Positions 16,363 to 25,505 of a stretch of 56,491 nt of DNA are shown one piece after another (positions within the stretch are counted from its first letter, which is position 1; each line of letters starts with the position of its first letter). The stretch is taken from assembly GCF_900119365.1 (NCBI RefSeq), contig NZ_FPJO01000005.1, positions 324,081 to 380,571 on the forward strand. Reading direction: 5' to 3'. Origin of the DNA: Streptomyces atratus. GTDB taxonomy: Bacteria > Actinomycetota > Actinomycetes > Streptomycetales > Streptomycetaceae. The notes under the pieces are model-generated. The model saw nothing but the letters and a program-made list of their open reading frames with translations, ran no database searches and had not been told where the DNA came from. A program made the translations under genes and the position numbers.

Positions 16363-17625
16363 ATGGAAGAGCAGCGCTCACACGGAAGCGGCGGCGGTCC
16401 CCCCTGGGCGCACGGCGAGCCGCCGCGGTGGCTGACCGGGGAACCGGGGCGCTCCGCCTCCCGGCTGCCCTGGCCGTCGACGATCCTGCTCGGCGCCGTC
16501 GTCATGATCGGTTCGACCATCGCGGCCCGGGGGCAGATGGACGAGCGGGCCCCGCTGGACCTCTTCGCGCGGCTGCTGCTCTTCCTGGCCGTCGCCGTGC
16601 TCCTGCTGCGCCACCGGCACCCCGTGGTGGCCGCCTTCGGCAGCTCGGTCGCGGCGATGATCTATCTGGTGGCCGGTTATCCGTACGGACCGGTCTTCCT
16701 GGCCGTCGCTGTCGGCTGCTTCAGCGCCGTCGTCTCCGGACACCGGCGGGCCGCCTGGTCGGCCGTCGGCATGGTCTGGCTGGGACATGTCCTGGTGGCG
16801 CACTGGCTCTACCGGTGGCTGCCGCCCGCCGGTGACCACGCCGCCCGCTGGGGACAGGAACTGGGCATCGCCGCCTGGGTGGTGGCCGTCGTCGCCGCCG
16901 CCGAGTTCGTACGTGTACGCCGTGAGCAGTGGGCGGACCGGCGGGCGGAGCGGGAGGCTGCGGAGCAGCGCAGGGCCGATGAGGAACGGCTGCGGATGGC
17001 GCGCGAACTCCATGACGTCCTGGCCCACAGCATCTCCGTCATCAACGTCCAGTCGAGCGTGGGTCTCGCGCTGCTGGACTCCGACCCCGAGCAGGCGCGT
17101 GCGGCGCTCACCACCATCAAGGCCGCCAGCAAGGAGGCGCTGGGCGAGGTCCGTCAGGTCCTCGACACCCTGCGCACCCCCGGGGACGCCCCCAGGGCCC
17201 CGGCCCCCGGACTCGACCGGCTCCCCGAACTCGTCGAACAGGCGGCGAGCACCGGACTCACCGTCACCTTCGAGACCGACGGCGAACGGCCGTCGGTTCC
17301 GCCCGGCGCGGACCTCGCTGCCTTCCGCATCGTCCAGGAGGCGCTGACGAACGTGGTCCGGCACTCCGGATCGCGTACCGCGCGGGTCCGGATCGCCTAC
17401 GGGCCCGGCCGCATCGGGCTCCGTATCGACGACGACGGACCCGCCACCGGCGACGACGCCGGAGGCAGCGGCAACGGGCTGGCGGGAATGCGGGAGCGGG
17501 CCGCCGGGCTCGGTGGCACGATCGAGGCGGGCCCCCGGGCCGACGGCGGCTTCCGGGTGCGGGCCGAGCTTCCGCTGCCGCCCGGTTCGTCCGGCGCACC
17601 GGAACAGAAAGAGGAGACACCGTGA
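16363..17625 (+). CDS. NarL-type sensor histidine kinase
   Basis: 420 residues. Four to five membrane segments (about 40-55, 70-84, 90-125, 132-150, 167-182) lead into a HisKA_3 dimerisation domain with the phospho-acceptor motif ELHDVLAHS (His217) and a C-terminal HATPase (GLAGMRERAAGLGGTIEAGP). It autophosphorylates and passes phosphate to the next gene's product. There is no large extracellular domain, as in intramembrane-sensing kinases for envelope stress or membrane-active compounds. ATG 16363 is chosen because TAGCGT at 16350-16355 is 7 bases upstream (leaderless); the GTG at 16354 lies inside that box. The stop overlaps the regulator's GTG. Confidence 0.92.
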   Translation: MEEQRSHGSGGGPPWAHGEPPRWLTGEPGRSASRLPWPSTILLGAVVMIGSTIAARGQMDERAPLDLFARLLLFLAVAVLLLRHRHPVVAAFGSSVAAMIYLVAGYPYGPVFLAVAVGCFSAVVSGHRRAAWSAVGMVWLGHVLVAHWLYRWLPPAGDHAARWGQELGIAAWVVAVVAAAEFVRVRREQWADRRAEREAAEQRRADEERLRMARELHDVLAHSISVINVQSSVGLALLDSDPEQARAALTTIKAASKEALGEVRQVLDTLRTPGDAPRAPAPGLDRLPELVEQAASTGLTVTFETDGERPSVPPGADLAAFRIVQEALTNVVRHSGSRTARVRIAYGPGRIGLRIDDDGPATGDDAGGSGNGLAGMRERAAGLGGTIEAGPRADGGFRVRAELPLPPGSSGAPEQKEETP

Positions 17626-18287
17626 TCCGCGTACTGCTCGCCGACGACCAGTCGCTGGTCCGGGCGGGCTTCCGCGCCCTGCTGGACGCCCAGCCCGACA
17701 TCGAGGTGGCGGGGGAGGCAGCCGACGGCGCGGAAGCCGTGCGCATGGTGGGCGAACTGCGGCCCGACATCGTGCTGATGGACATCCGGATGCCGCATCT
17801 CGACGGCCTCGCCGCCACCCGTGCCATCACCGAGGACGCCCGGCTGGACGGCGTCAAGGTGGTCATGCTCACCACCTTCGAGCTCGACGAGTACGTCTTC
17901 GAGGCGATCCGCTCCGGGGCCTCCGGCTTTCTCGTCAAGGACACCGAACCGGACGAACTGCTGCGCGCCGTACGCGCGGTGGTGGGCGGCGACGCGCTGC
18001 TCTCGCCCGGGGTCACCCGCCGCCTGATCGCCGAGTTCGCGGCCCGTTCCAAGGAGCCCGCGGCGTCGACGGGCCTGAGCGAACTCACCGAACGGGAGCG
18101 GGAGGTGATGGCGCTCGTCGGCATAGGGCTCTCCAATGAGGAGATCGCCCGGCGGCTGGTCGTCAGCCCGCTCACCGCCAAGACCCATGTCAGCCGCTCC
18201 ATGGTGAAACTGGGCGCCCGTGACCGGGCCCAACTCGTCGTCCTCGCCTACGAGTCGGGGCTGGTTCGTCCGGGCTGGCTCGGCTGA
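17622..18287 (+). CDS. NarL/LuxR-family response regulator
   Basis: 221 residues. Receiver domain with acidic pocket Asp9/Asp10, phospho-acceptor Asp54 (LMDIRMP) and Lys106, then a LuxR helix-turn-helix (about 148-210, LTEREREVMALVGIGLSNEEIARRL). GTG 17622 overlaps the kinase stop, so the pair is translationally coupled. The proposed binding site is the GTACTCC-N4-GGAGTAC palindrome present upstream of both its own operon and the SHOCT/ABC operon at 21332, making that transporter the likely target. Confidence 0.93.
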   Translation: MIRVLLADDQSLVRAGFRALLDAQPDIEVAGEAADGAEAVRMVGELRPDIVLMDIRMPHLDGLAATRAITEDARLDGVKVVMLTTFELDEYVFEAIRSGASGFLVKDTEPDELLRAVRAVVGGDALLSPGVTRRLIAEFAARSKEPAASTGLSELTEREREVMALVGIGLSNEEIARRLVVSPLTAKTHVSRSMVKLGARDRAQLVVLAYESGLVRPGWLG

Positions 18288-18448
18288 GCCGTCGCCCAGC
18301 GGTGCACCATCCCGGTGTGCCGCAGCAGATCGCGCACCCGCCACTGAGGACAGGTCGGCACCGGGGCGCCGGTCCCCGCCTCCTGCGCGGCGGAAGCCAG
18401 CAACTGTCCCTCGGCGCCCAGGGACTTGATGTGGTCCGTGATCTCCAT
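18248..18448 (-). pseudogene. Truncated maleylpyruvate-isomerase-family (mycothiol-dependent, DinB-like) remnant
   Basis: The reading frame begins like mycothiol-dependent maleylpyruvate isomerase-family proteins (MEITDHIKSLGAEGQLLASA, then VPTCPQWRVRDLLRHTGMVHRWA). It loses similarity after about 55 residues, exactly where it enters the 3' end of the response-regulator gene on the other strand. Family members are about 200 residues or more, so only the N-terminal quarter remains. A deletion that fused it to the regulator's end is the simplest explanation. Confidence 0.65.
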
Positions 18449-18487
18449 GGCCCTGTGCCAGCGGTCCGGGCTCCTGTCCCCGCCGGA

Positions 18488-19711
18488 TCAGGCCACCGGC
18501 GCATGGGTCGCGTTGCGTGCCCCGTACCCCAGCGCCGCGGCCGCGGTGGCCAGCAGCGCCACCGTGGTGAGGGCCACCGGGAGCGAGAACCAGTCGGTCA
18601 GGAAGCCGATCGCCGGCGGCCCGAGCAGCATCCCGCCGTAGCCGAGCGTCGACGCGGCGGCCACCCCGCCGGCCCCGGCCAGCTCACCGGCCCGGCCGAC
18701 CGCGACCGGGAAGATGTTGGCCAGGCCGAGCCCGGTGACTGCGAAGCCCAGAAGGGCCGGCCACGTGCTGGGGGCGAGCGAACCGAGCAGCATCCCGACG
18801 GCAGCCGTCGCACCGCCCAGGACGAGGGTGCGGGTCTGACCGAGCCGTTCGAGCAGGGCCGTGCCGCTGAGCCGGCCCGCCGTCATGGCCAGCGCGAACA
18901 AGGAGTAGCCGGCGGCCGCGACGCCGGGGTGGGCGTGCAGGTCCTGCTCCAGGTGGAGTGCGCCCCAGTCGGCCAGGGCGCCTTCGCCGTAGGCGGTGCA
19001 GAGCGCGATCAGGCCGAACAGCAGCACCAGCCGGCGGGCCCGCCCGCTCAGCCGCCGGGGCGCCTCGGCGCTCGGTGCCTGGACCGCGGGCCGGGGTGCC
19101 GGGTGACGCAACAGCACCGGCCCGGCCACCGCGGTGACCAGGAGCCCGGTCCCGGTGAGGGCGAGGAGATGGGTGCCTGGGGAGAGGCCGCCCGCGACCA
19201 GTCCGCCGAGTCCGGCGCCGACCATCCCGCCGAGACTGAAAGCCGCGTGGAAGCCGGGCATCACGGGGCGCCTCAGTGCGGCGACCAGATCGACCGCGGC
19301 ACTGTTCATCGCCACGTTCATCCCGCCGTACGCGGCACCGAAGACCAGTAGGACCAGGCCGAGCGCGAGCGCCGAACTCGTCTGCGCCGGCAGGGCGATG
19401 GCGAGGGAGAGCAGTACACCGCAGACCACGGTCACCGGGTGGCTGCCGAAGCGCCGGCACAGCCGGCCGGTGAACATCATGGTCACCACCGCCCCGGCGG
19501 AGACCCCGAGCAGGGCGAGACCCAGAGTGGCGGCGGAGGCACCGGTCTGGTGCTTGATGGCCGGGATACGGACCACCCAGCCGGCGAAGAGAAAGCCGTC
19601 GAGGGCGAAGAACACGGTAAGGGCGGTGCGGAGGCGGGCCGACGGAGATGCGGCGGTGTTTCCGCCCGGTCCCCCCGGTAGAGCCGTCCGCGGTTTGTTT
19701 AGTTGCGGCAC
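18488..19711 (-). CDS. MFS transporter (drug/solute efflux type)
   Basis: 407 residues with about 12 hydrophobic helices, e.g. ALTVFFALDGFLFAGWVVRIP and GYSLFALAMTAGRLSG. It resembles YbjJ-like/Bcr-type major facilitator proteins; the substrate is unknown. GTG 19711 is chosen because TATGCT ends 6 bases upstream on this strand, indicating a leaderless mRNA. It is divergent from a ROK-family regulator (19820), which therefore may control it, a common pairing for sugar-related MFS proteins. Confidence 0.82.
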   Translation of the reverse strand: MPQLNKPRTALPGGPGGNTAASPSARLRTALTVFFALDGFLFAGWVVRIPAIKHQTGASAATLGLALLGVSAGAVVTMMFTGRLCRRFGSHPVTVVCGVLLSLAIALPAQTSSALALGLVLLVFGAAYGGMNVAMNSAAVDLVAALRRPVMPGFHAAFSLGGMVGAGLGGLVAGGLSPGTHLLALTGTGLLVTAVAGPVLLRHPAPRPAVQAPSAEAPRRLSGRARRLVLLFGLIALCTAYGEGALADWGALHLEQDLHAHPGVAAAGYSLFALAMTAGRLSGTALLERLGQTRTLVLGGATAAVGMLLGSLAPSTWPALLGFAVTGLGLANIFPVAVGRAGELAGAGGVAAASTLGYGGMLLGPPAIGFLTDWFSLPVALTTVALLATAAAALGYGARNATHAPVA

Positions 19712-19819
19712 AAATTCAGCATAGGGGCGCCGCGACAATGGACGCAAGACGGTCGGCAGGGGCACAACCGCGCCACCGGGGCGTCGGGCGTACCTCCGGA
19801 CCATGGGAGACTCGCCCCC

Positions 19820-21034
19820 ATGAACGGCAAGGTGTCCACCACTCGGACAAAGTTGGAGAGGGGCCGCAGCGCGCTCGGACCCGCGCTGGAACTGGTCCAC
19901 ACCGGACGTGCGCCCACCCGCGCCGTCCTCACCTCCGAGCTCGGCGTCACCCGGGCGACGGCCGGTGCGGTCGCCGCGGAGCTGGAGGCGCTCGGCCTGA
20001 TCCGGGTCGACTCCCGGCCGGGCTCCGCCGCCGGCTCGCAGGGCCGCCCCTCGCACCGGCTGTCGGTCCGGGAGTCCGGACCGGTCGCCATCGCCGCTCA
20101 GGTGCACGCCGACGGATTCCGTGCCGCGCTCGTCGGGCTGGGCGGACGGCTGGTGGCCACCGCTCCCGGCTGTGTCACCGTCACGGCCGACCCGGCGCAG
20201 GTCATCGGTGAAGTGGTCGACGACTGCGCCCGGTTGCTGCGGGACAGCGGACTGCGCTGTGTCGGCGCGGGGCTCGCGGTGCCGTCGGCGGTCGCCGAAC
20301 CGGAGGGCACCGCGCTCAACCCGCTGCACATCGCCTGGCCGGCCGGTGCCCCGGTGAGCGAGATCTTCGCCGACTGCGTACGTGAAGCGGGCATCCCTGG
20401 ACCGGCGTTCACCGGGAACGACGTCAACCTCGCCGCGCTCGCCGAACACCGGCACGGCGCGGGCCGCGGCGCCCAGCATCTGCTCTGCGTGGCCACCGGC
20501 CACCGGGGTGTGGGCGGCGCCCTGGTCCTCGACGGCCGCCTGCACACCGGGAGTTCGGGCCTCGCCCTGGAGGTGGGTCATCTCACGGTGAACCCCGAGG
20601 GGCGCCCCTGCCACTGCGGCGGGCGCGGCTGCCTGGACGTCGAGACCGACCCGCTGGCCTTCCTCGTCGCCGCCCGCCGCGAACCCGGCCCCGAGGAGTC
20701 GCTGCTCAAGCAGGCCGGCGATCTGCTGCGCACGGAGTACGAGGACGCGGCGGTGCGCGGCGCGGCCGAGGAGCTGATCGACCGGCTCGGCCTCGGGCTC
20801 GCCGGACTGGTCAACATCCTCAACCCCGACCGCATCATCCTCGGCGGACTGCACCGCGCCCTGCTCGACGCGGACCCGGAGCGGCTGCGTGCGGTGGTCG
20901 CCGACCGCAGCCTGTGGGGACGGAGCGGCAGTGTGCCGATCCTGCCGTGCACGCTCGACCACAACAGCCTGGTGGGCGCTGCGGAGTTGGCCTGGCAGCC
21001 GGTGCTGGACGACCCGCTGGCCGCGCTGGCCTGA
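19820..21034 (+). CDS. ROK-family transcriptional regulator
   Basis: 404 residues. A winged helix-turn-helix (about 15-70, TRAVLTSELGVTRATAGAVAAELEALGLI) precedes a ROK domain with the zinc motif CHCGGRGCLDVE. The kinase ATP motif is degenerate, as in NagC/XylR-type regulators, so sugar binding without phosphorylation is expected. ATG 19820 has GGGAGA about 10 bases upstream. It is divergent from the MFS gene; the 108-base gap would hold a shared operator, although I saw no clear palindrome. Confidence 0.87.
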   Translation: MNGKVSTTRTKLERGRSALGPALELVHTGRAPTRAVLTSELGVTRATAGAVAAELEALGLIRVDSRPGSAAGSQGRPSHRLSVRESGPVAIAAQVHADGFRAALVGLGGRLVATAPGCVTVTADPAQVIGEVVDDCARLLRDSGLRCVGAGLAVPSAVAEPEGTALNPLHIAWPAGAPVSEIFADCVREAGIPGPAFTGNDVNLAALAEHRHGAGRGAQHLLCVATGHRGVGGALVLDGRLHTGSSGLALEVGHLTVNPEGRPCHCGGRGCLDVETDPLAFLVAARREPGPEESLLKQAGDLLRTEYEDAAVRGAAEELIDRLGLGLAGLVNILNPDRIILGGLHRALLDADPERLRAVVADRSLWGRSGSVPILPCTLDHNSLVGAAELAWQPVLDDPLAALA

Positions 21035-21207
21035 CGGGGGCCCGGAGCGGTTCGGGGCCGCCACCACTGCTGTCCCTCGCCGAGCCGGTCCCGCTCCGGG
21101 CGTCCTCGCCATGCCCTCCGGGGCCGCCCGCAGACACAAGGGCGCGTACTGGTTCAGCGGGGAGTCCTCGCCCCGGTCGTCGCCGGGAGCAGCCGCGGGA
21201 GCGCCAC

Positions 21208-21225
21208 GTACTCCCGAGGGGGTAC
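21208..21225. promoter_or_regulatory. 18-bp palindrome GTACTCCCGAGGGGGTAC upstream of the SHOCT/ABC operon
   Basis: Left arm GTACTCC is identical to the site at 16286; the right arm GGGGTAC differs from GGAGTAC at one position, and the spacer is again 4 bases. It ends 106 bases before the first gene. The 5' leader also holds TCAGG-AAAA-CCTGA (21286-21299). The remainder of 21035-21331 shows no gene. Confidence 0.6.
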
Positions 21226-21331
21226 GCGCACGGCCGCCGGCCGTACGACGACTCGGACCCCCTCCCCGGGCGAGGCTCGAAAGCGTCAGGAAAACCTGAC
21301 CGCGGACCCCGAACCGAGGGAGCTGACCGAG

Positions 21332-21622
21332 ATGAACACCCTGGCGTACAGCGGTGGACCCGGGCTCTGGATCCTCCTCTTCCCGCTCTTCTGGGCGGCC
21401 GTCGTCATCGGCGGAGTCACCCTGCTGCGCCGTACCGCCCGGCGCGGCCGACGAGGCCCCTGGCAGGCCCGTACCACCCAGGAGGGTCCCGCCGAACCGT
21501 CACCGATCACCCTGCTCGGGCGGCGCTTCGCGGCCGGGGAGATCGACGAGGACGAATACTGGCGCCGACTCTCCGTCCTGGACGAACAGTTCGGCCGCGG
21601 CGGCAAGGGGGGTCTCGCATGA
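21332..21622 (+). CDS. Small membrane protein with C-terminal SHOCT domain
   Basis: 96 residues. One membrane helix (about 9-33, GLWILLFPLFWAAVVIGGVTLL), a basic linker, then a SHOCT module (about 57-87, PITLLGRRFAAGEIDEDEYWRRLSVL), a short helical motif often found at protein termini. ATG 21332 has GAGGGAG upstream. The gene overlaps the ATPase start by 4 bases (ATGA), so it is likely part of the same transporter or a regulator of it. Confidence 0.85.
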   Translation: MNTLAYSGGPGLWILLFPLFWAAVVIGGVTLLRRTARRGRRGPWQARTTQEGPAEPSPITLLGRRFAAGEIDEDEYWRRLSVLDEQFGRGGKGGLA

Positions 21623-22416
21623 CCACCGCCGTCCCGACCTCCGGACCCACCCCCGCATCCGTACCCGCCTCCGCCGCCCGGGTCGTCGACGCCGTGAAGC
21701 TCTACGGCACGGGCGACACCCGGGTCAGGGCCCTGGACGGGGTGAGCGTCGACTTCCCGGCCGGACGGTTCACCGCCATCATGGGGCCCTCCGGATCCGG
21801 TAAATCCACCCTGATGCACTGCGCCGCCGGACTCGACACGCTCACCTCGGGCTCCGCCTTCATCGGCGACACCGACATCGGCGCGCTCGGCGACCGCAGG
21901 CTCACCCTGCTGCGCCGACGGCGGATCGGCTTCGTCTTCCAGTCCTTCAACCTCCTGCCCACGCTCACCGTCGCCGAGAACATCACCCTTCCCCTCGACC
22001 TCGCGGGGGAGCGGCCCGACCAGGAGTGGCTCGACGCCCTCGTCGACACCGTCGGGCTCCGCGACCGGCTGCACCACCGGCCCGGCGAACTCTCCGGCGG
22101 ACAGCAGCAGCGGGTGGCGGTGGCCCGGGCCTTCGCGGGCAGCCCCGATGTCGTCTTCGCCGACGAACCGACCGGCAACCTCGACTCCCGCTCCGGTCAG
22201 GAAGTGCTCCGGCTGCTCGGCCGCACCGTCCGGCAGACCGCCCGTACCGTCGTCATGGTCACCCACGACCCGGTCGCCGCCGCCCACGCGGACGAGGTCG
22301 TCTTCCTCGCCGACGGCCGGCTCGTCGACCGCATGCCCGACCCCACGGCGGAGCGCGTGCTCGACCGCTTCAAGTCCTTCGCCCCCCCACCCCTCGCGCA
22401 GGCGGTGACGGCATGA
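21619..22416 (+). CDS. ABC transporter ATP-binding protein (MacB/LolD type)
   Basis: 265 residues. Walker A GPSGSGKST (56-64), Q-loop in FVFQSFNLLP, signature LSGGQQQR, Walker B VVFADEP and the MTHD switch region are all intact. The FQSFNLLP segment and gene order place it in the MacB/LolD (FtsE-like) class that drives FtsX permeases in mechanotransmission, export or envelope remodelling. It overlaps both neighbours by ATGA and is co-translated with them. Confidence 0.95.
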   Translation: MTTAVPTSGPTPASVPASAARVVDAVKLYGTGDTRVRALDGVSVDFPAGRFTAIMGPSGSGKSTLMHCAAGLDTLTSGSAFIGDTDIGALGDRRLTLLRRRRIGFVFQSFNLLPTLTVAENITLPLDLAGERPDQEWLDALVDTVGLRDRLHHRPGELSGGQQQRVAVARAFAGSPDVVFADEPTGNLDSRSGQEVLRLLGRTVRQTARTVVMVTHDPVAAAHADEVVFLADGRLVDRMPDPTAERVLDRFKSFAPPPLAQAVTA

Positions 22417-24977
22417 ACGGCACCCGGGCCTCCCTACGCCTGAGCATCGCCTCGCTCCGCACCCACAGACGCCGCTTCGCCGGTACGTTCGTCGCCGTCC
22501 TGCTCGGCGTCGCGTTCCTCACCGGGACACTCGTCATGGGCGACACACTGCGCGCGAGCTTCGACACGCTGTTCGCCGACGCCAACGCCGGAACCGACGC
22601 CGTCGTGCGCGGCTCCGACGTGGTCACCGTCGCCGGTGAGACCCAGGGCACCCGGCAGCCGGTCGGCACCGCACTCCTGAAGCGGATCGAGCGGACGCCC
22701 GGCGTCGCCGCGGCGGCCCCCGACATCCAGGGTGCCGGCCAGCTCATCGGCGCCGACGGCACCCCCATCGGCGGCCAGGGCCCGCCCACCCTCGCCGGCA
22801 ACTGGATCGACGACCCCGAACTCAACCCGTACCGGCTCGCCGCCGGCCGCGCCCCGGCCGCCCCCGGTGAGGTCGTCGTCAACCGAGGCACCGCCGAACG
22901 GGGCGGGCTCAGGATCGGCGACACGACCGTGCTGCGCACCCCCGACCCCGTACACGTCCGAATCGTCGGACTGGCCACCTTCGGCGGCCAGGACGGCATG
23001 GGGCAGGTCACCTACACGGCCATGACACGGGCCGACGCCGAGAAGTACCTCACGCCGAAGCCAGGCCGGGCATCGGCCATCCAGGTCCGCGCCGGCCCCG
23101 GCACCAGCCAGCGGGAACTCGTCGACGCACTGCGGCCGGTGCTGCCCGAGGGCGTCGAGGCCGTTACCGGACAGGCCGCGGCCGCCGAGAACCGGGACCT
23201 GATCTCCGGTGCCTTTCTCGGCCTGTTCACCACGCTGCTGCTGGTCTTCTCGGGCATCGTGCTGCTCGTCGCCACCTTCTCCATCCACAACACCTTCGCG
23301 ATCGTCGTCGCCCAGCGGACCCGCGAGAACGCCCTGCTGCGCGCCCTCGGCGCCGCACGCCGTCAGGTCCTTGCCTCGACACTCGTGGAGGCCGGCGCGG
23401 TTGCCGTGATCGCCTCCGCCGCGGGCCTGGCCGGAGGCATCGGCATCGCCGCTGCCCTCCAGGCGCTCTTCCCCGCCGTCGGATTCCCGTTCCCCGACGG
23501 CTCGTTGGTGATCGGCGCCGTCTCGCTGCTGCTGCCGCTCACCGTGGGAGTCCTGGTCTGCCTCGGCTCCGCGGTCCTGCCCGCCGTCCGGGCCGGACGC
23601 ACCGCTCCGCTCGCCGCACTGCGCGAGAGCGCCGTCGACGACTCCGGGGCGTCCCGGACGCGCGCCCTTGCCGGGCCCGTGCTGCTGGTGGCCTCCGTCG
23701 GCGTCATCCTGACCGGCGCCCTGGCCGCCCCGTCCGTCTGGCTGTCGGCCGTCGGCGCGGTGCTGGCACTCGCCGCGTTCGTGGTCCTCGGCCCGGTCGC
23801 CGCCACGTACGCGGTGCAGGCCCTCGGCGCCCCGCTCGACCGGCTGCGCGGCGTCACCGGCCGGCTGGCCGGGCGCAACGCCCTGCGCAGCCCCCGGCGG
23901 ACTGCGTCCACCGCGACCGCGCTGATGATCGGCGTCGCCGTGGTCTCCCTCTTCACCGTCTTCGGAGCGTCGCTGAAGGCGACCATGAACCGGACCGTCG
24001 ACCGCTCCTTCGCCGGCGACGTCGCCATCAGCGTGCCCTCCTTCGGGGCGGGCGGCAGCGGCCTCAGCCCCCGGCTCGCCCCGGCCGTCGACCGGCTGCC
24101 GCAGGTCGCGGCCGCCGTCGGCCTCGGCAAGGGTGTCGCGAAGGTGGACGGTGCGGGACGGGCCCTGACCGTGACCGACCCGGCCGCACTCGGCAAGGTC
24201 TTCGACCTCGGCCGGGTCGACGGCTCGCTGGCGGGGCTGGGTACGGACGGGATCGCCGTCTCCGGCACCGAGGCCGCGAAGCGCGCTCTGCACCCCGGCT
24301 CCACCGCCCGGCTCGCCTTCGCCGACGGGAAGCGGCGCGAGTTCACCGTCCGGGCCGTCTACGACCGGTCGGAACTGGCAGGCGACTACGTCATCACCCG
24401 CCAGGCCTGGGCTCCGCACCGTGCACAGGACTCCGACTCGCTGATCGCCGTCTCCTTCCGGCCCGGCGTGTCCACCGCCGACGGCAGGGCGGCGGTCGTG
24501 AAGACCGCGGCGGCGTACGGCAACCCCGAGGTACAGACCCGCGGCGAGTACGCGCGGTCCTCGGCCGGAGGCATCGACATGATGCTCACCCTGGTCTACG
24601 CCCTGCTGGCCCTCGCCGTGCTGATCGCCCTGCTGGGCATCGCCAACACCCTCACCCTCGCCCTCCACGAACGGACCAGGGAGATGGGCCTGTTGCGAGC
24701 GGTGGGACAGACCAGGAGCCAGTTGCGCTCGATGGTCCGCTGGGAATCCGTCCTGGTGGCCGCGTTCGGCACGGCGGGAGGCCTGTTGCTCGGCGGCTTC
24801 CTCGGCTGGGTGCTGGTCGAGGCGTCCGCGGGTGACACCGCCGTCGCCTTCGACCTGCCGCCGCTGCGACTCCTGGTGGTCGCCCTCGTGGGGATCGCCG
24901 CCGGAGTGCTGGCGGGCCGGCGCCCGGCCCGGCGGGCGGCGCGGCTGAACGTGCTCCGCGCCATCGCCGCCGAGTAG
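22413..24977 (+). CDS. FtsX-like ABC transporter permease (two FtsX modules)
   Basis: 854 residues. A first membrane helix (about 20-45) is followed by a large extracellular MacB-like domain, three helices with the FtsX motif (EARTRENALLRALGAARRQV-like, about 300-325), a fourth to seventh helix region, a second extracellular domain, and a second FtsX module (LHERTREMGLLRAVGQTRSQL). The duplicated architecture matches the bacitracin/lipid-II-antibiotic BceB-like or DevC-type exporters common in actinobacteria. ATG 22413 overlaps the ATPase stop. With the two-component pair sharing its operator, antimicrobial-peptide or envelope-stress defence is a reasonable inference. Confidence 0.92.
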   Translation: MNGTRASLRLSIASLRTHRRRFAGTFVAVLLGVAFLTGTLVMGDTLRASFDTLFADANAGTDAVVRGSDVVTVAGETQGTRQPVGTALLKRIERTPGVAAAAPDIQGAGQLIGADGTPIGGQGPPTLAGNWIDDPELNPYRLAAGRAPAAPGEVVVNRGTAERGGLRIGDTTVLRTPDPVHVRIVGLATFGGQDGMGQVTYTAMTRADAEKYLTPKPGRASAIQVRAGPGTSQRELVDALRPVLPEGVEAVTGQAAAAENRDLISGAFLGLFTTLLLVFSGIVLLVATFSIHNTFAIVVAQRTRENALLRALGAARRQVLASTLVEAGAVAVIASAAGLAGGIGIAAALQALFPAVGFPFPDGSLVIGAVSLLLPLTVGVLVCLGSAVLPAVRAGRTAPLAALRESAVDDSGASRTRALAGPVLLVASVGVILTGALAAPSVWLSAVGAVLALAAFVVLGPVAATYAVQALGAPLDRLRGVTGRLAGRNALRSPRRTASTATALMIGVAVVSLFTVFGASLKATMNRTVDRSFAGDVAISVPSFGAGGSGLSPRLAPAVDRLPQVAAAVGLGKGVAKVDGAGRALTVTDPAALGKVFDLGRVDGSLAGLGTDGIAVSGTEAAKRALHPGSTARLAFADGKRREFTVRAVYDRSELAGDYVITRQAWAPHRAQDSDSLIAVSFRPGVSTADGRAAVVKTAAAYGNPEVQTRGEYARSSAGGIDMMLTLVYALLALAVLIALLGIANTLTLALHERTREMGLLRAVGQTRSQLRSMVRWESVLVAAFGTAGGLLLGGFLGWVLVEASAGDTAVAFDLPPLRLLVVALVGIAAGVLAGRRPARRAARLNVLRAIAAE

Positions 24978-24983
24978 CGCACG

Positions 24984-25505
24984 TCAGCCGACCACCGCCG
25001 ACCGCGCTGCGGAAGGCGTGGCACTCTCCAGGTACGTGAGGGAGTCCAGCTCGAACGGACCGTCCGTGGTGGCCCCGTACACCGGGTGCGGCGGGAGCGA
25101 GGCGCACCGGGGCGGCGCCGGAAGGGTGAACCAGACGACCTTTCCGGCTCCGCCCCTCGGGCGGACCCCCCAGCTCTCGCTGACCGCGGCGATCAGTGCG
25201 AGCCCGCGCCCCGAGGTACTGGACGAGCTGGGCTCGCGCACGGTCGGCATCCGTGGGTCGTGGTCATGGACGGATACCGTCAGCCGTTCGAGCAGCAGCT
25301 CTATCTCGACGGTGCATGACTTGTCCGGCTGGGCATGCCGGTGGACATTGGTCAGCAGTTCTGTGACGCCGAGCGCCGCCTGGTCGATCAGAGGATCGAG
25401 ATGCCAGTAGCGCAACTGCGCCGAGATGATTCTGCGGACCTGTCCGATCCGCGACGGCAGGGCCTGGAGCTCCACCGTGCAGTGCCTGCTTGGCTCGCTG
25501 ATCAC
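24984..25505 (-). CDS. HATPase-fold ATP-binding protein (anti-sigma/RsbW-like)
   Basis: 173 residues. The stretch GVTELLTNVHRHAQPDKSCTVEI contains the N-box (E, N and H residues) and STSGRGLALIAAVSESWGVRP the G-box of GHKL ATPases. Such stand-alone HATPases are frequent in Streptomyces and include anti-sigma serine kinases of the RsbW/PrfA type. GTG 25505 has GGGGAG 8 bases upstream; the longer in-frame start at 25652 adds 49 residues unlike relatives. It converges on the FtsX gene with 6 bases between stops. No anti-anti-sigma or sigma gene is adjacent. Confidence 0.8.
   Translation of the reverse strand: MISEPSRHCTVELQALPSRIGQVRRIISAQLRYWHLDPLIDQAALGVTELLTNVHRHAQPDKSCTVEIELLLERLTVSVHDHDPRMPTVREPSSSSTSGRGLALIAAVSESWGVRPRGGAGKVVWFTLPAPPRCASLPPHPVYGATTDGPFELDSLTYLESATPSAARSAVVG

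Noticed and set aside
19712..21139. N-terminal extension of the MFS frame over the ROK regulator
   Set aside because: No membrane helices or motifs in the extension; the opposite strand encodes a complete ROK regulator, and a -10-like box precedes GTG 19711.
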